Shown here: in pieces, positions 47,528-56,110 of the stretch
Numbering within the stretch: position 1 is the stretch's first letter
Layout of the letters: each line of letters starts with the position of its first letter
DNA from: an uncultured Bacteroidia bacterium
Lineage (GTDB): Bacteria; Bacteroidota; Bacteroidia; Bacteroidales; F082
Direction of reading: 5' to 3'
Assembly (NCBI GenBank): GCA_902786745.1
Contig: CADADR010000001.1
Location: forward strand, 248,001 to 312,000
Length of the DNA: 64,000 nucleotides
Notes under the pieces: generated by a model
Told to the model about the DNA's origin: nothing
The model's database searches: none
Seen by the model: only the letters and a program-made list of their open reading frames with translations
Position numbers and translations under genes: made by a program

Positions 47528-48562
47528 ATGAACAACCATGTAGTGATTATGGCCGGCGGCATCGGAAGCCGTTTCTGGCCGTTGAGCACACCTGAATATC
47601 CCAAACAGTTTATCGACATCCTGGGCTGTGGCCGCACGCTGATACAGCTGACGGTCGACCGCTTCGAAGGCCTTTGTCCCATGGACAACTTCTGGGTGGT
47701 GACCAATGCCGCCTATGTCGACATCGTGCGCCGACAGATCCCTTCCATTCCTGAGAGCCATATCCTGGCCGAGCCGGCGGCACGCAACACCGCGCCTTGC
47801 ATCGCTTGGGCCTGCTGGCGCATCAAGGCCGAAGACCCCGACGCCAACGTGGTGGTGACGCCTGCCGACGCCGTGGTGATGAACCCAACGGAGTTTAGAA
47901 GGGTGATGCGTAATGCCTTGGCTTTCACGGAGAACTACAATGCCATCGTCACGATAGGCATCAAGCCGTCGCGTCCTGAAACAGGTTATGGCTACGTGGA
48001 AGCCGCAGACCCCGTAGAAGGCGAGATCCGTAAGGTGTCCGCCTTCAAGGAGAAGCCACAACGTGAGGTGGCTGAGGGTTACCTCGCCGCGGGCAACTAC
48101 CTCTGGAATGCCGGCATCTTCGTCTGGAATGTGGCTACCATCACCGAAGCCATTCGTACGTATAAGCCCAACATCGCTGCCGATATGGAACGCATGAAGA
48201 CTGCTGCTGATGTGCAAAACATTTTCCCCCAATGCGAGAAGATCAGCATTGACTTCGCTGTCATGGAACCCGCCGCTGCCGACGGCAAGGTTTATACCCA
48301 TCCCGCCGACTTCGGCTGGAGCGACCTCGGCAACTGGGCCTCGCTCTACGACAAGCTTGAGCACGATGCCGATGGCAATGGCTGCGTCGGCAACGTCCAT
48401 CTCTATGAGTGCCACGATTGTGTTGTGCATACGGAAGACGCAACGAAAGTCGTCCTTCAAGGCCTCGACGATTACATCGTCTCGGCCAAAGGCGGCCGTA
48501 TCTTGGTGTGTAGGCGTAGCGAGGAGCAGCGAATCAAAGAGTTTTCGGCGAAAAACGAGTAG
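47528..48562 (+). CDS. manC: Mannose-1-phosphate guanylyltransferase
   Basis: 344 residues; makes GDP-mannose from mannose-1-phosphate and GTP. The nucleotide loop is AGGIGSRFWPLST (about residues 9-21). EPAARNTAPCIAWA and the sugar-binding FKEKP plus NYLWNAGIFVW follow. It is the short, single-domain form without the isomerase domain. It closes the plus-strand sugar operon, 11 bp after the aminotransferase, and supplies mannose or a derived deoxysugar; no gmd or fcl is in this window. A 146-bp structured element begins 6 nt after its stop. Confidence 0.95.
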   Translation: MNNHVVIMAGGIGSRFWPLSTPEYPKQFIDILGCGRTLIQLTVDRFEGLCPMDNFWVVTNAAYVDIVRRQIPSIPESHILAEPAARNTAPCIAWACWRIKAEDPDANVVVTPADAVVMNPTEFRRVMRNALAFTENYNAIVTIGIKPSRPETGYGYVEAADPVEGEIRKVSAFKEKPQREVAEGYLAAGNYLWNAGIFVWNVATITEAIRTYKPNIAADMERMKTAADVQNIFPQCEKISIDFAVMEPAAADGKVYTHPADFGWSDLGNWASLYDKLEHDADGNGCVGNVHLYECHDCVVHTEDATKVVLQGLDDYIVSAKGGRILVCRRSEEQRIKEFSAKNE

Positions 48563-48567
48563 ACATA

Positions 48568-48713
48568 AATGAGGTTCCCGCTGCGCGGGAATGGAGTGTG
48601 TGTCGTTATGTAAACAGCGGCGGCCTGTGACGCTTACAAACCGTAAACGTTACGAGCCGCCGCTAATTACCTTATATTCAACTCCATTCCCGCCGTGAGG
48701 CGGGAACCTCATT
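48568..48713. repeat. 146-bp multi-stem palindromic element, copy 1
   Basis: The outer arms AATGAGGTTCCCGC (48568-48581) and GCGGGAACCTCATT (48700-48713) are perfect inverted copies. The next pair, GCGGGAATGGAGT (48585-48597) and ACTCCATTCCCGC (48681-48693), is also perfect. The centre holds AGCGGCGGC/GCCGCCGCT (48616-48624, 48656-48664) around ACGCTTAC/GTAAACGT. Each end can also fold locally (TTCCCGC-TGC-GCGGGAA). Copy 2, at 61600-61738, keeps the architecture with changed stem bases. Confidence 0.85.
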
Positions 48714-48836
48714 GCGTATCACAATGAGTGAAAACAATGCGATTGCTTTGTCATCTCTCGGTCGCCATAATTAGCCTACTTGAAGCATTTTTTTATTATT
48801 ATGGTTATTTATAGTTCGCCTAATCGCAATATTTCC

Positions 48837-48844
48837 TATCTTTG
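48837..48844 (+). promoter_or_regulatory. -7 box of mutA-mutB, and description of the 48563-48895 gap
   Basis: TATCTTTG followed by GCAG, about 50 nt before the mutA ATG. The 333-bp gap holds the 146-bp palindromic element, then about 120 bp in which I see no gene, then this promoter. I looked for a cobalamin riboswitch, as the enzyme uses B12, and saw none. Confidence 0.65.
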
Positions 48845-48895
48845 CAGATTGATTGAATATTTTAGCATTTCAAGAATATCAATAAATACAACAAC

Positions 48896-50746
48896 ATGGA
48901 AGAAAAAAAGAGACTCTTTGAGGAATTTCCTCCCGTGAGCACCCAGGAATGGGAAGCCGTCATCGAGAAGGACCTCAAAGGCGCTGACTACAACAAAAAG
49001 CTGGTTTGGCGTACGGCCGAAGGCTTCAACGTGAGGCCTTACTACCGTGCCGAGAACTTGGCGGACATCCCTTGGACGGGCATGGCTCCCGACCAATTCC
49101 CCTATGTCCGTGGCAACAAACCCGAAGGTAACAACTGGCTCATCCGTCAGGACATCACCGTGAAGGACGTGCACGAGGCCAACAAGATCGCCCTCAACGC
49201 CATCAGCCGCGGCGCCAACAGCATCGGCTTCAAGCTGGAGTACGACAAGCCTTACGACACCATCGCCATCTCGACGCTGCTCAACGGCATCGACCAGAAG
49301 GCTGTGGAGATCAACTTCTACAACAACAAGTACCACCTGCCGATCCTTGAGATGCTCTCAAAGATCCCGGATATCAAGGGTTCGTTGAACTACGATCCGC
49401 TGACGCGTTATCTGCGTCGCGGTGTGTGGTACATCAACGAGGGTGCCGACATGGAACTGGGCTACATCATGGTAAAAGCCGAGATGCCTGGCTTCGACAC
49501 TATCGGCGTCAACGGCCATGTGTTCACCAACGCTGGCGCCACCATCGTGCAGGAGATGGCCTTCAGCCTCGCCGTGGGTGCCGAATACCTCGACAAACTT
49601 ACTGAGAAAGGCCTGACCATCGACGAGATCGCTCCCAAGATGCGCTTTAACCTCGCCGTGGGTCAGAACTACTTCATGGAGCTGGCTAAGATGCGTGCCT
49701 ATCGTCTCTTGTGGGCCAACATCGTGAAGGCTTACGGCGGCAAGGAAGAGAACGCCAAGATGCACATCCACGCCACCAACGCCGAACTCGGCATGAGCCT
49801 CTACGATGCGTATGTCAACATGCTGCGCACCACCACGGGCACGATGTCAGCCGTCCTCGGTGGCGTCGACTCGTTCACCGTGATGCCGTTCGACGCGCCG
49901 TTCGAGATCCCCACCGACTTCGCCGACCGTATTGCACGCAACCAGCAGCTCGTCCTCAAGGAAGAGGCCCACTTCGACAAGGTGGCCGACCCCGCCGCAG
50001 GTTCTTACTACATCGAGAACCTCACCGAGAGCTTGGCCGTGGCCGCTTGGGACTTGTTCAACAAGATCCAAGACGAAGGCGGCTATCTTGAAGCCGTCCG
50101 CAAGGGCATGATCCAAGGCCTCATCAAGGAGAGCGCCGCTAAGAAGTTCAGCAACGTGGCCACCCGCCGCGAGACCATCCTGGGCACCAACCAGTTCCCG
50201 AACTTCACCGAGAGCTTGAAGTTCACGCCCGAGGCTTGGGTGATGGAAGCCGACGACCGCCGCGATGCCAACGCCGAGGTCGAGACCATCGTCACCTTCC
50301 GCGCTGCCCAGCAGTTCGAGAAGCTGCGCTTCGCCACAGACGTCTATGCCCAAGACCACAAACGTCCTGTGGCTTGGATGTTCACCTATGGCAACCTCGC
50401 CATGCGTAAGGCCCGTGCCAACTTCGCCTCCAACTTCTTCGCCTGCGCCGGTTTCCAAGTCGTCGACAACCCAGGCTTCAAGACCTTGGACGAAGGCATC
50501 GCCGCCGCCCGCGAGGTGAAGCCCGAGATTCTGGTGATCTGCTCCTCCGACGAGGAATACGGCGAAGGTAACGCCCTCAAGATCTACGAGGAGTTGAAGA
50601 ATGACACCATCGTGGTGCTGGCCGGTAACCCCGAAGGCACCGCCGACATCCTCAAAGAGGCTGGCCTGAAGTATTTCATCCACGTCAAGAGCAATGTCTT
50701 AGACACTTTAACGGAGTTCCAAAAGCAATTAGGTATAACAAAATAA
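48896..50746 (+). CDS. mutA: Methylmalonyl-CoA mutase small subunit
   Basis: 616 residues; the non-catalytic partner of the B12-dependent mutase that interconverts succinyl-CoA and methylmalonyl-CoA on the way to propionate. The N-terminal barrel is recognisable (EFPPVSTQEWEAVIEKDLKG). The C-terminal cobalamin-like domain lacks the Asp-x-His-x-x-Gly cobalt ligand, as expected for this subunit (VICSSDEEYGEGNALKIYEEL). It is followed by mutB after 91 bp carrying two hairpins. The start ATG sits about 45 nt downstream of the predicted transcription start. Confidence 0.96.
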   Translation: MEEKKRLFEEFPPVSTQEWEAVIEKDLKGADYNKKLVWRTAEGFNVRPYYRAENLADIPWTGMAPDQFPYVRGNKPEGNNWLIRQDITVKDVHEANKIALNAISRGANSIGFKLEYDKPYDTIAISTLLNGIDQKAVEINFYNNKYHLPILEMLSKIPDIKGSLNYDPLTRYLRRGVWYINEGADMELGYIMVKAEMPGFDTIGVNGHVFTNAGATIVQEMAFSLAVGAEYLDKLTEKGLTIDEIAPKMRFNLAVGQNYFMELAKMRAYRLLWANIVKAYGGKEENAKMHIHATNAELGMSLYDAYVNMLRTTTGTMSAVLGGVDSFTVMPFDAPFEIPTDFADRIARNQQLVLKEEAHFDKVADPAAGSYYIENLTESLAVAAWDLFNKIQDEGGYLEAVRKGMIQGLIKESAAKKFSNVATRRETILGTNQFPNFTESLKFTPEAWVMEADDRRDANAEVETIVTFRAAQQFEKLRFATDVYAQDHKRPVAWMFTYGNLAMRKARANFASNFFACAGFQVVDNPGFKTLDEGIAAAREVKPEILVICSSDEEYGEGNALKIYEELKNDTIVVLAGNPEGTADILKEAGLKYFIHVKSNVLDTLTEFQKQLGITK

Positions 50747-50754
50747 TTAGCAAA

Positions 50755-50819
50755 GAGGTTTTCGCGCCTCGAAGAGGCGCAACCTCAATTACCCCACATA
50801 AGCAAAGCGCAGTGTGGGG
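50755..50819. repeat. Double hairpin between mutA and mutB
   Basis: GAGGTT-TTC-GCGCCTC-GAA-GAGGCGC-AACCTC (50755-50786) starts 8 nt after the mutA stop. CCCCACA/TGTGGGG (50792-50798, 50813-50819) ends 5 nt before the AAAGGAG ribosome site of mutB. Neither has a T-run, so they are not terminators. They may protect or process the mRNA. Confidence 0.75.
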
Positions 50820-50837
50820 AGAAGAAAGGAGAAAACA

Positions 50838-52979
50838 ATGAAACCCAACTATAAAAACATCAATATCAACGCTATACCTAAGAACAACGGTATCATCCTG
50901 CCTAACGGCGAGCCTTGGGAGACCCACGAGCACATCATGGTGAAGCCTGCCTACACCGAGAAAGACCTCGAAGGCATGGAACACCTCAACTATGCCGCTG
51001 GCATCGCCCCCTTCCTTCGTGGACCTTACTCGACGATGTACGTGATGCGTCCTTGGACCATCCGTCAGTACGCCGGTTTCTCCACCGCTGAGGAGTCAAA
51101 TGCCTTCTACCGCCGTAACATCGCTGCCGGTCAGAAGGGTCTGTCCGTGGCCTTCGACTTGGCCACCCACCGTGGCTACGACGCCGACCACGAGCGCGTC
51201 ATGGGCGACGTGGGTAAGGCTGGCGTGAGCATCTGCTCCGTCGAGGACATGAAGGTCCTGTTCGACCAGATCCCTTTGAATAAGATGTCCGTCTCCATGA
51301 CCATGAACGGCGCCGTGTTGCCGATCCTGGCCTTCTATATCGTCGCTGCCTTGGAGCAGGGTGCCAAGTACGAAGAGTTGCAAGGCACCATCCAGAACGA
51401 CATCCTGAAGGAGTTCATGGTGCGTAACACCTATATCTATCCGCCTGAGTTCTCCATGCGCATCATCGCCGACATCTTCGAGTTCACCTCGCAGAACATG
51501 CCGAAGTTCAACAGCATCTCCATCTCGGGTTACCACATGCAGGAAGCCGGTGCCACCTCCGACATCGAGATGGCTTATACCTTGGCCGACGGTTGGGACT
51601 ACCTCCGCACCGGTGTCAAGGCTGGCTTGGACATCGACGCCTTCGCACCGCGTCTGTCCTTCTTCTGGTGCTCGGGCATGAACCACTTCATGGAGATTGC
51701 CAAGATGCGCGCCGCCCGTATGCTGTGGGCCAAGATCGTCAGCACCTTCAACCCGAAGAACACCAAGTCGCTGGCCCTGCGTACCCATACGCAGACCTCG
51801 GGCTGGTCGCTCACCGAGCAAGACCCGTTCAACAATGTGGCCCGTACCTGTATCGAGGCTATGGGTGCCGCTTTGGGTCACACCCAGTCGCTGCACACCA
51901 ACGCCCTCGACGAAGCCATCGCCCTGCCGACCGACTTCAGCGCCCGTATCGCCCGTAACACCCAGATCTACATCCAGGAAGAGACCAACATCTGCCGTGT
52001 GGTCGACCCGTGGGCGGGTTCCTACTATGTGGAGAGCCTCACCAACGAGATTGCCCACCGTGCTTGGGATCACATCCAAGAGGTGGAAGCTATGGGTGGC
52101 ATGGCCAAGGCCATCGAGACGGGTCTGCCCAAGATGCGTATCGAAGAGGCCGCTGCCCGCAAGCAGGCCAAGATCGACTCGGGCCGCGAGACCATCGTCG
52201 GTATCAACAAGTACCGCCTCGACCACGAAGATCCTATCGAGACCTTGGAGGTCGACAACACCGCTGTGCGTGAGTCGCAGATCAAGCGCCTGAAGGAGCT
52301 TCGCGCCAACCGCAACGAGGCCGACGTGCAACGTTGCCTCGACGCCATTACCAAGTGTGCCGAGACCCACGAAGGCAACCTGCTGGCCCTCGCCATTGAG
52401 GCTGCCAAGTGCCGCGCCTCGTTGGGCGAAATCTCCATGGCTTGCGAGAAGGTCGCAGGCCGTTACAAAGCTGTCATCCGTTCAATCTCAGGAGTGTATT
52501 CTATGGAAACGAAAAACGATGCAAGATTTGAGGAAGCCTGCCGCAAGGCCGACGAGTTTGCCAAGCTGGAAGGCCGTCGTCCGCGTATCATGATTGCCAA
52601 GATGGGTCAGGACGGTCACGACCGTGGCGCAAAAGTTGTTGCCACTGGTTATGCCGACATCGGTTTCGACGTCGACATGGGACCTTTGTTCCAGACGCCT
52701 GCCGAGGCTGCCAAGCAAGCCGTCGAGAACGACGTCCATATCTTGGGCGTGAGTTCGTTGGCTGCCGGTCACAAGACCCTCGTGCCGCAGGTGATCGAAG
52801 AGCTTGAGAAGCTCGGTCGCCCCGACATCATGGTTACTGTGGGTGGCGTGATTCCTGCGCAGGACTACCAGTTCCTCTACGACCACGGCGCTGTGGCCAT
52901 CTTTGGCCCCGGTACCGTCATCAGCGACTCGGCCATCAAGATGCTGGATCTGCTGATGGAGGCCCGCAAACAGGCCTGA
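50838..52979 (+). CDS. mutB: Methylmalonyl-CoA mutase large (catalytic) subunit
   Basis: 713 residues. Catalyses the radical rearrangement of succinyl-CoA and methylmalonyl-CoA with adenosylcobalamin. The barrel carries [17 protein letters not shown] and [16 protein letters not shown]. The C-terminal B12 domain has the cobalt-ligand motif Asp592-x-His594-x-x-Gly597 ([12 protein letters not shown]), then [12 protein letters not shown]. The start is the ATG at 50838, which has AAAGGAG (50825-50831) in front; an in-frame GTG at 50814 lies in the upstream hairpin. It forms an operon with mutA and ends 1 nt before a palindrome and a terminator. Its presence suggests succinate/propionate fermentation. 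Confidence 0.97.
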   Translation: MKPNYKNININAIPKNNGIILPNGEPWETHEHIMVKPAYTEKDLEGMEHLNYAAGIAPFLRGPYSTMYVMRPWTIRQYAGFSTAEESNAFYRRNIAAGQKGLSVAFDLATHRGYDADHERVMGDVGKAGVSICSVEDMKVLFDQIPLNKMSVSMTMNGAVLPILAFYIVAALEQGAKYEELQGTIQNDILKEFMVRNTYIYPPEFSMRIIADIFEFTSQNMPKFNSISISGYHMQEAGATSDIEMAYTLADGWDYLRTGVKAGLDIDAFAPRLSFFWCSGMNHFMEIAKMRAARMLWAKIVSTFNPKNTKSLALRTHTQTSGWSLTEQDPFNNVARTCIEAMGAALGHTQSLHTNALDEAIALPTDFSARIARNTQIYIQEETNICRVVDPWAGSYYVESLTNEIAHRAWDHIQEVEAMGGMAKAIETGLPKMRIEEAAARKQAKIDSGRETIVGINKYRLDHEDPIETLEVDNTAVRESQIKRLKELRANRNEADVQRCLDAITKCAETHEGNLLALAIEAAKCRASLGEISMACEKVAGRYKAVIRSISGVYSMETKNDARFEEACRKADEFAKLEGRRPRIMIAKMGQDGHDRGAKVVATGYADIGFDVDMGPLFQTPAEAAKQAVENDVHILGVSSLAAGHKTLVPQVIEELEKLGRPDIMVTVGGVIPAQDYQFLYDHGAVAIFGPGTVISDSAIKMLDLLMEARKQA

Positions 52980-52980
52980 T

Positions 52981-53010
52981 TGTAAAGACGTTGCACGCAA
53001 CGTCTCTACA
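52981..53010. repeat. Palindrome after mutB, relative of the proS palindrome
   Basis: TGTAAAGACGTTGC and GCAACGTCTCTACA are inverted around 2 nt, with one mismatch. It starts 1 nt after the mutB stop. It shares the AGACGT/ACGTCT arms and the downstream terminator setting with 11950-11975. Confidence 0.85.
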
Positions 53011-53021
53011 GTGTGAAAATG

Positions 53022-53051
53022 GAAAATCCCGTCATTCGTGGCGGGATTTTT
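53022..53051. terminator. Bidirectional terminator between mutB and the ligase gene
   Basis: AAAATCCCG (53023-53031) and CGGGATTTT (53042-53050) with a 10-nt loop. It serves both convergent operons. The minus-strand gene's TGA abuts it. Confidence 0.9.
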
Positions 53052-55051
53052 CATTTGTGTAGATTGTCATTAATGGTCTTGCGCAACTGAATGACGGCTT
53101 CATAATTTGCATCAATCTTTTGGCGGACAGCCTCAGCATTGAAAGGCTCGAAAAACACGGCATCGGCTTTCATCACGTCGCGCTTGTGTGCATCGAAATA
53201 GAGGGCGTCGGCCACTTCCTTGGCCTTTTGGGGTTCGCCCTCGCTCAGGTAAATGTAGGCTAAATTGAGATAGGGATACACATAGTTAGGACTGACGCGG
53301 ATGGCTTCCTTGAGGTAAAACTCGGCTTTTTCAAGGTTGTGTGCGGCATGGTATTCAACCAAACCAAGGTCGTTGAGGTTTTCCTTGCAATAAGGAGCTT
53401 CGTGATAGGCCCTTAGGAAACTGTTGATGGCCAGTGGATTATTCGTCTGTTTTTGTGCTTTGCCTATATACCAATGCACGGGCAGCCCCACAGGGTCGAT
53501 GTTATAGAAGACCGAAAGGGCTTGGTTTCCATTGCGTTCCACGGCTTTCCAGTCGTTGGCTTTCAAGGCTTGCTGCATCTTGAAGGTGTTGCGGTCGCCG
53601 TTCAAACGGAACCCTCCAATGGTGATGAGTATGACTGCAACGGACAAAAACACAATGTTCCAGTCTTTGCCAAGGGGTTTCTGCTTGCCGTTGGCGATGA
53701 TTTGGAACAGACAAGCCATAAGAATGCCATTCCAGATGATGTGCTCGATGCGGCTGTTGGGGAAGTCGAAGAGGGCATTGACGCTGCTTCCGACGAAGAG
53801 GCTCAAGGCGATGGCACCATAGAGGAAGTCTTTCCTGCCTTGCGTTTTGCAGAGGGCGAAGAACGAAAGAACGACCAAGGAGACAAGGAAAGCAACGTAG
53901 AGAAGCAGTCCGAGGTAGCCGGTTTCGGCCAACAAGCCGAGATATTCGTTGTGGGGCTTGGTGAAATTGATGTTCCACACATCGGCGCGGTAGAGACCTT
54001 TGAGGCCGGTTTCGGGAAAATCGATTTGCCAGTTGCCGATGCCGCAGCCCGCCACAGGATGCTTGTCGGCAATGCGGTAGGTCTTGTCCCACAGCAGGCA
54101 ACGTTCGGCCAACGAGGAGGTACTCAGCACGTTGTGTTCGATTTCGCTCTTTTCCGAGGTATGCGGCACGGAGCGGTCGGCAAACCATCGCAGCCCGATG
54201 GTGAGGAAGGCGTAGACAATCATTATGGAGGCAACAACGGTGAATCGTAATCCTCTTTTGACACGCTTTGCGTCATTGACTTCGTCGAATGCAGAGCATT
54301 TGCGAGCAAAGCGAAGCAATCCAGAACATCGTTTTTCTGGATTGCTTTGTCGTTCCTCTTCCCAATGACGGGAACGCGTCAACAGCAAAACCGCGAAGCA
54401 AACAACGGCAGCAATCATACCCAGCATCACCGCCCGCGATTTCAGCAGGACGACGAGGGCGACATTGGCGACAAACACGACGACTGTGAGCCACCCCGGC
54501 AGCTTGCTTTCAAAAATGGAAAAGGAAGTGAGCAAAAAGCCGGAAAGGATAAACAACATGATGGCCAAAAGGTTCTTGTGCCCGCTGATGCCGCTCACGC
54601 GGTAAAGCTGGTCGAAGCTGAAACTCTCGACGAGATCAAGTTGGACAATGGTAAAGAACAGATATACGGCCAGAATGATGGCTGCACTGATCCATAATGC
54701 CTTTTGGGTAGGTTGTTTGTTGGTCGACAAAAGGCTGTAAAAGACGATGACAATGAGCGGAGTAAGAAGTTGCGTGGAGAAAGCGAAAACGGCTTCGGTG
54801 GTGTTGGTGGCCCAAAGTATGGAACAGCCGCAGAAAAGGGTGAAGAGCAAATAAACGTAAAACACAGGGGTGTTGGGAACCCTCCAACGTTTCTTGCCAA
54901 TGAGGGCGAAAAGGAACAAGATTGCCAGACCTATTGCAGTGGCAATAAATCTGGCAATCAAGAACTTGTCGTAAAGATTGGGTAGCCATACAAGGCTGCA
55001 AAACGCAATGCCCAAGGCGATGCCAACAATAAATGTTTTTCCGCCTTTCAT
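53051..55051 (-). CDS. O-antigen ligase-like membrane protein with C-terminal TPRs
   Basis: 666 residues. About twelve transmembrane helices with a large periplasmic loop that contains FTKPHNEYLGLLAETG, the conserved His-Asn region of WaaL/O-antigen ligases and Wzy-like enzymes. The last 150 residues are soluble TPR-like repeats (NDLGLVEYHAAHNLEKAEFYL). Members join a lipid-linked glycan to lipid A core or to proteins. Residues about 228-260 (RHWEEERQSN, SGLLRFARKCSAFDEV) do not look like membrane-protein sequence; they are the translation of a 100-bp palindromic element at 54271-54370 in the loop after a helix. The frame is intact. It ends a three-gene minus-strand operon, 9 bp after the FN3-like lipoprotein gene. 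Confidence 0.8.
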   Translation of the reverse strand: MKGGKTFIVGIALGIAFCSLVWLPNLYDKFLIARFIATAIGLAILFLFALIGKKRWRVPNTPVFYVYLLFTLFCGCSILWATNTTEAVFAFSTQLLTPLIVIVFYSLLSTNKQPTQKALWISAAIILAVYLFFTIVQLDLVESFSFDQLYRVSGISGHKNLLAIMLFILSGFLLTSFSIFESKLPGWLTVVVFVANVALVVLLKSRAVMLGMIAAVVCFAVLLLTRSRHWEEERQSNPEKRCSGLLRFARKCSAFDEVNDAKRVKRGLRFTVVASIMIVYAFLTIGLRWFADRSVPHTSEKSEIEHNVLSTSSLAERCLLWDKTYRIADKHPVAGCGIGNWQIDFPETGLKGLYRADVWNINFTKPHNEYLGLLAETGYLGLLLYVAFLVSLVVLSFFALCKTQGRKDFLYGAIALSLFVGSSVNALFDFPNSRIEHIIWNGILMACLFQIIANGKQKPLGKDWNIVFLSVAVILITIGGFRLNGDRNTFKMQQALKANDWKAVERNGNQALSVFYNIDPVGLPVHWYIGKAQKQTNNPLAINSFLRAYHEAPYCKENLNDLGLVEYHAAHNLEKAEFYLKEAIRVSPNYVYPYLNLAYIYLSEGEPQKAKEVADALYFDAHKRDVMKADAVFFEPFNAEAVRQKIDANYEAVIQLRKTINDNLHK
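54271..54370. repeat. 100-bp palindromic element inside the ligase gene (family B)
   Basis: The outer arms CGTCATTG (54271-54278) and CAATGACG (54363-54370) are perfect. The core arms AAGCAATCCAGAA (54314-54326) and TTCTGGATTGCTT (54335-54347) are perfect around 8 nt. No stop is introduced on the coding (minus) strand. The sequence is unrelated to family A. Confidence 0.85.
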
Positions 55052-55060
55052 CGCTCAAAA

Positions 55061-56098
55061 TCAGTTGATGTCGATGGAGACGACGTTGCCATACTTGATG
55101 CTGTCGGTCTTGTAGCGGGCGTAGCTGCGGATGTAGTATTTGGTGTGGGCCGACAGGTTGTCGATGTAGCTGTCGAACTCATACCAGTGCCAGTTGCCTG
55201 TGGGTGTGGCGGCGGTGGTGTGGAAGTCCGACTCGAACTGCGGATATTCGTTGTCCTTGCTGTAGCAAAATCCAAGTTGGTCAACCACTTCTGGCATCGT
55301 ACACTCAATCCTTCCGTGGGCAATGGTGTAGTAGCTCCAATAGTATTCAGGTTCAAGGGTTTCAAGGTTGATGATAAAGGGCATCTCGGGTGTGGTGAGG
55401 CTGAGGACTTCGCCATAGAAGTAGGCAGGTTGGTCGTCCGTATAATACTCTACGAATGCGCGGTAATAATACTTTGTATTGGGGGTCAAGTCGTAGCAAC
55501 ACACTAAGTAGGAGTCGGTTTCGCTGTCGTAGTAACCGGTTTTAATGCCTTCGCAGTTCTCTAAAGTGAGGTCGGGGTTGGTGCTGTAGATTAGGCCGGC
55601 TGTGTAGTTGGTCACGCCGAAAGGCACGATGGAGTAGGCAGCACAAAAACTCTCATAGGTGATTTCCGTGGCCTCCAAGGTGGTGACAGGTGAGGCCGAT
55701 GGCGCATCGGAACCCAAGGTGGTGAAGGTCTTCTCGTCGCCGTAGCAGTATTCGGTGCCGTATTTGGCGAAGCCACGCACATGATACTGCGTGTTAGGCT
55801 CAAGGCTGGCGATGAAGCATTGGTAGGGCTGCGAACACCTGTAGGTCTTCGCGCATTGGCCGTCGATGGTGGGGGTTCCTGTTTTGCTCCAGCATACGCC
55901 GAGTTCAAGCAGCAGTCCGGCATCGTCGGCGGTCACTTCTGCGCCAAGTGTGGCTGTGCCACTCGTGATGAAGGCGGGGTCGGCGGTGGTGACCACCACA
56001 TTTTTGGTCACCTGTTGCGGGTCGTCAACGGGTTTGCATGAGGCCAAGGCCAAAAGCATGGTCGCTGCTATCAAGGTTAAGGTCTTTGTCGTTTTCAT
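55061..56098 (-). CDS. Lipoprotein with fibronectin type III-like repeats
   Basis: 345 residues. The signal peptide ends in a lipobox (ALASC, about Cys21). Three similar beta-sandwich units of about 100 residues follow, each with a pattern such as LGVCWSKTGTP, LEPNTQYHVRGFAKYG or LTPNTKYYYRAFVEYY, typical of Bacteroidetes FN3-like surface lipoproteins. Several cysteines may form disulfides. No catalytic motif. It lies 12 bp after another lipoprotein gene and 9 bp before the O-antigen ligase-like gene. The shared operon suggests surface location, but the function is unknown. Confidence 0.8.
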   Translation of the reverse strand: MKTTKTLTLIAATMLLALASCKPVDDPQQVTKNVVVTTADPAFITSGTATLGAEVTADDAGLLLELGVCWSKTGTPTIDGQCAKTYRCSQPYQCFIASLEPNTQYHVRGFAKYGTEYCYGDEKTFTTLGSDAPSASPVTTLEATEITYESFCAAYSIVPFGVTNYTAGLIYSTNPDLTLENCEGIKTGYYDSETDSYLVCCYDLTPNTKYYYRAFVEYYTDDQPAYFYGEVLSLTTPEMPFIINLETLEPEYYWSYYTIAHGRIECTMPEVVDQLGFCYSKDNEYPQFESDFHTTAATPTGNWHWYEFDSYIDNLSAHTKYYIRSYARYKTDSIKYGNVVSIDIN

Positions 56099-56110
56099 AT
56101 CTGTAAGTTT

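Noticed and set aside
48714..48895. Possible cobalamin riboswitch before mutA-mutB
   Set aside because: No B12-box-like core or supporting stems could be found; the only clear features are the 146-bp palindrome upstream and the -7 box.
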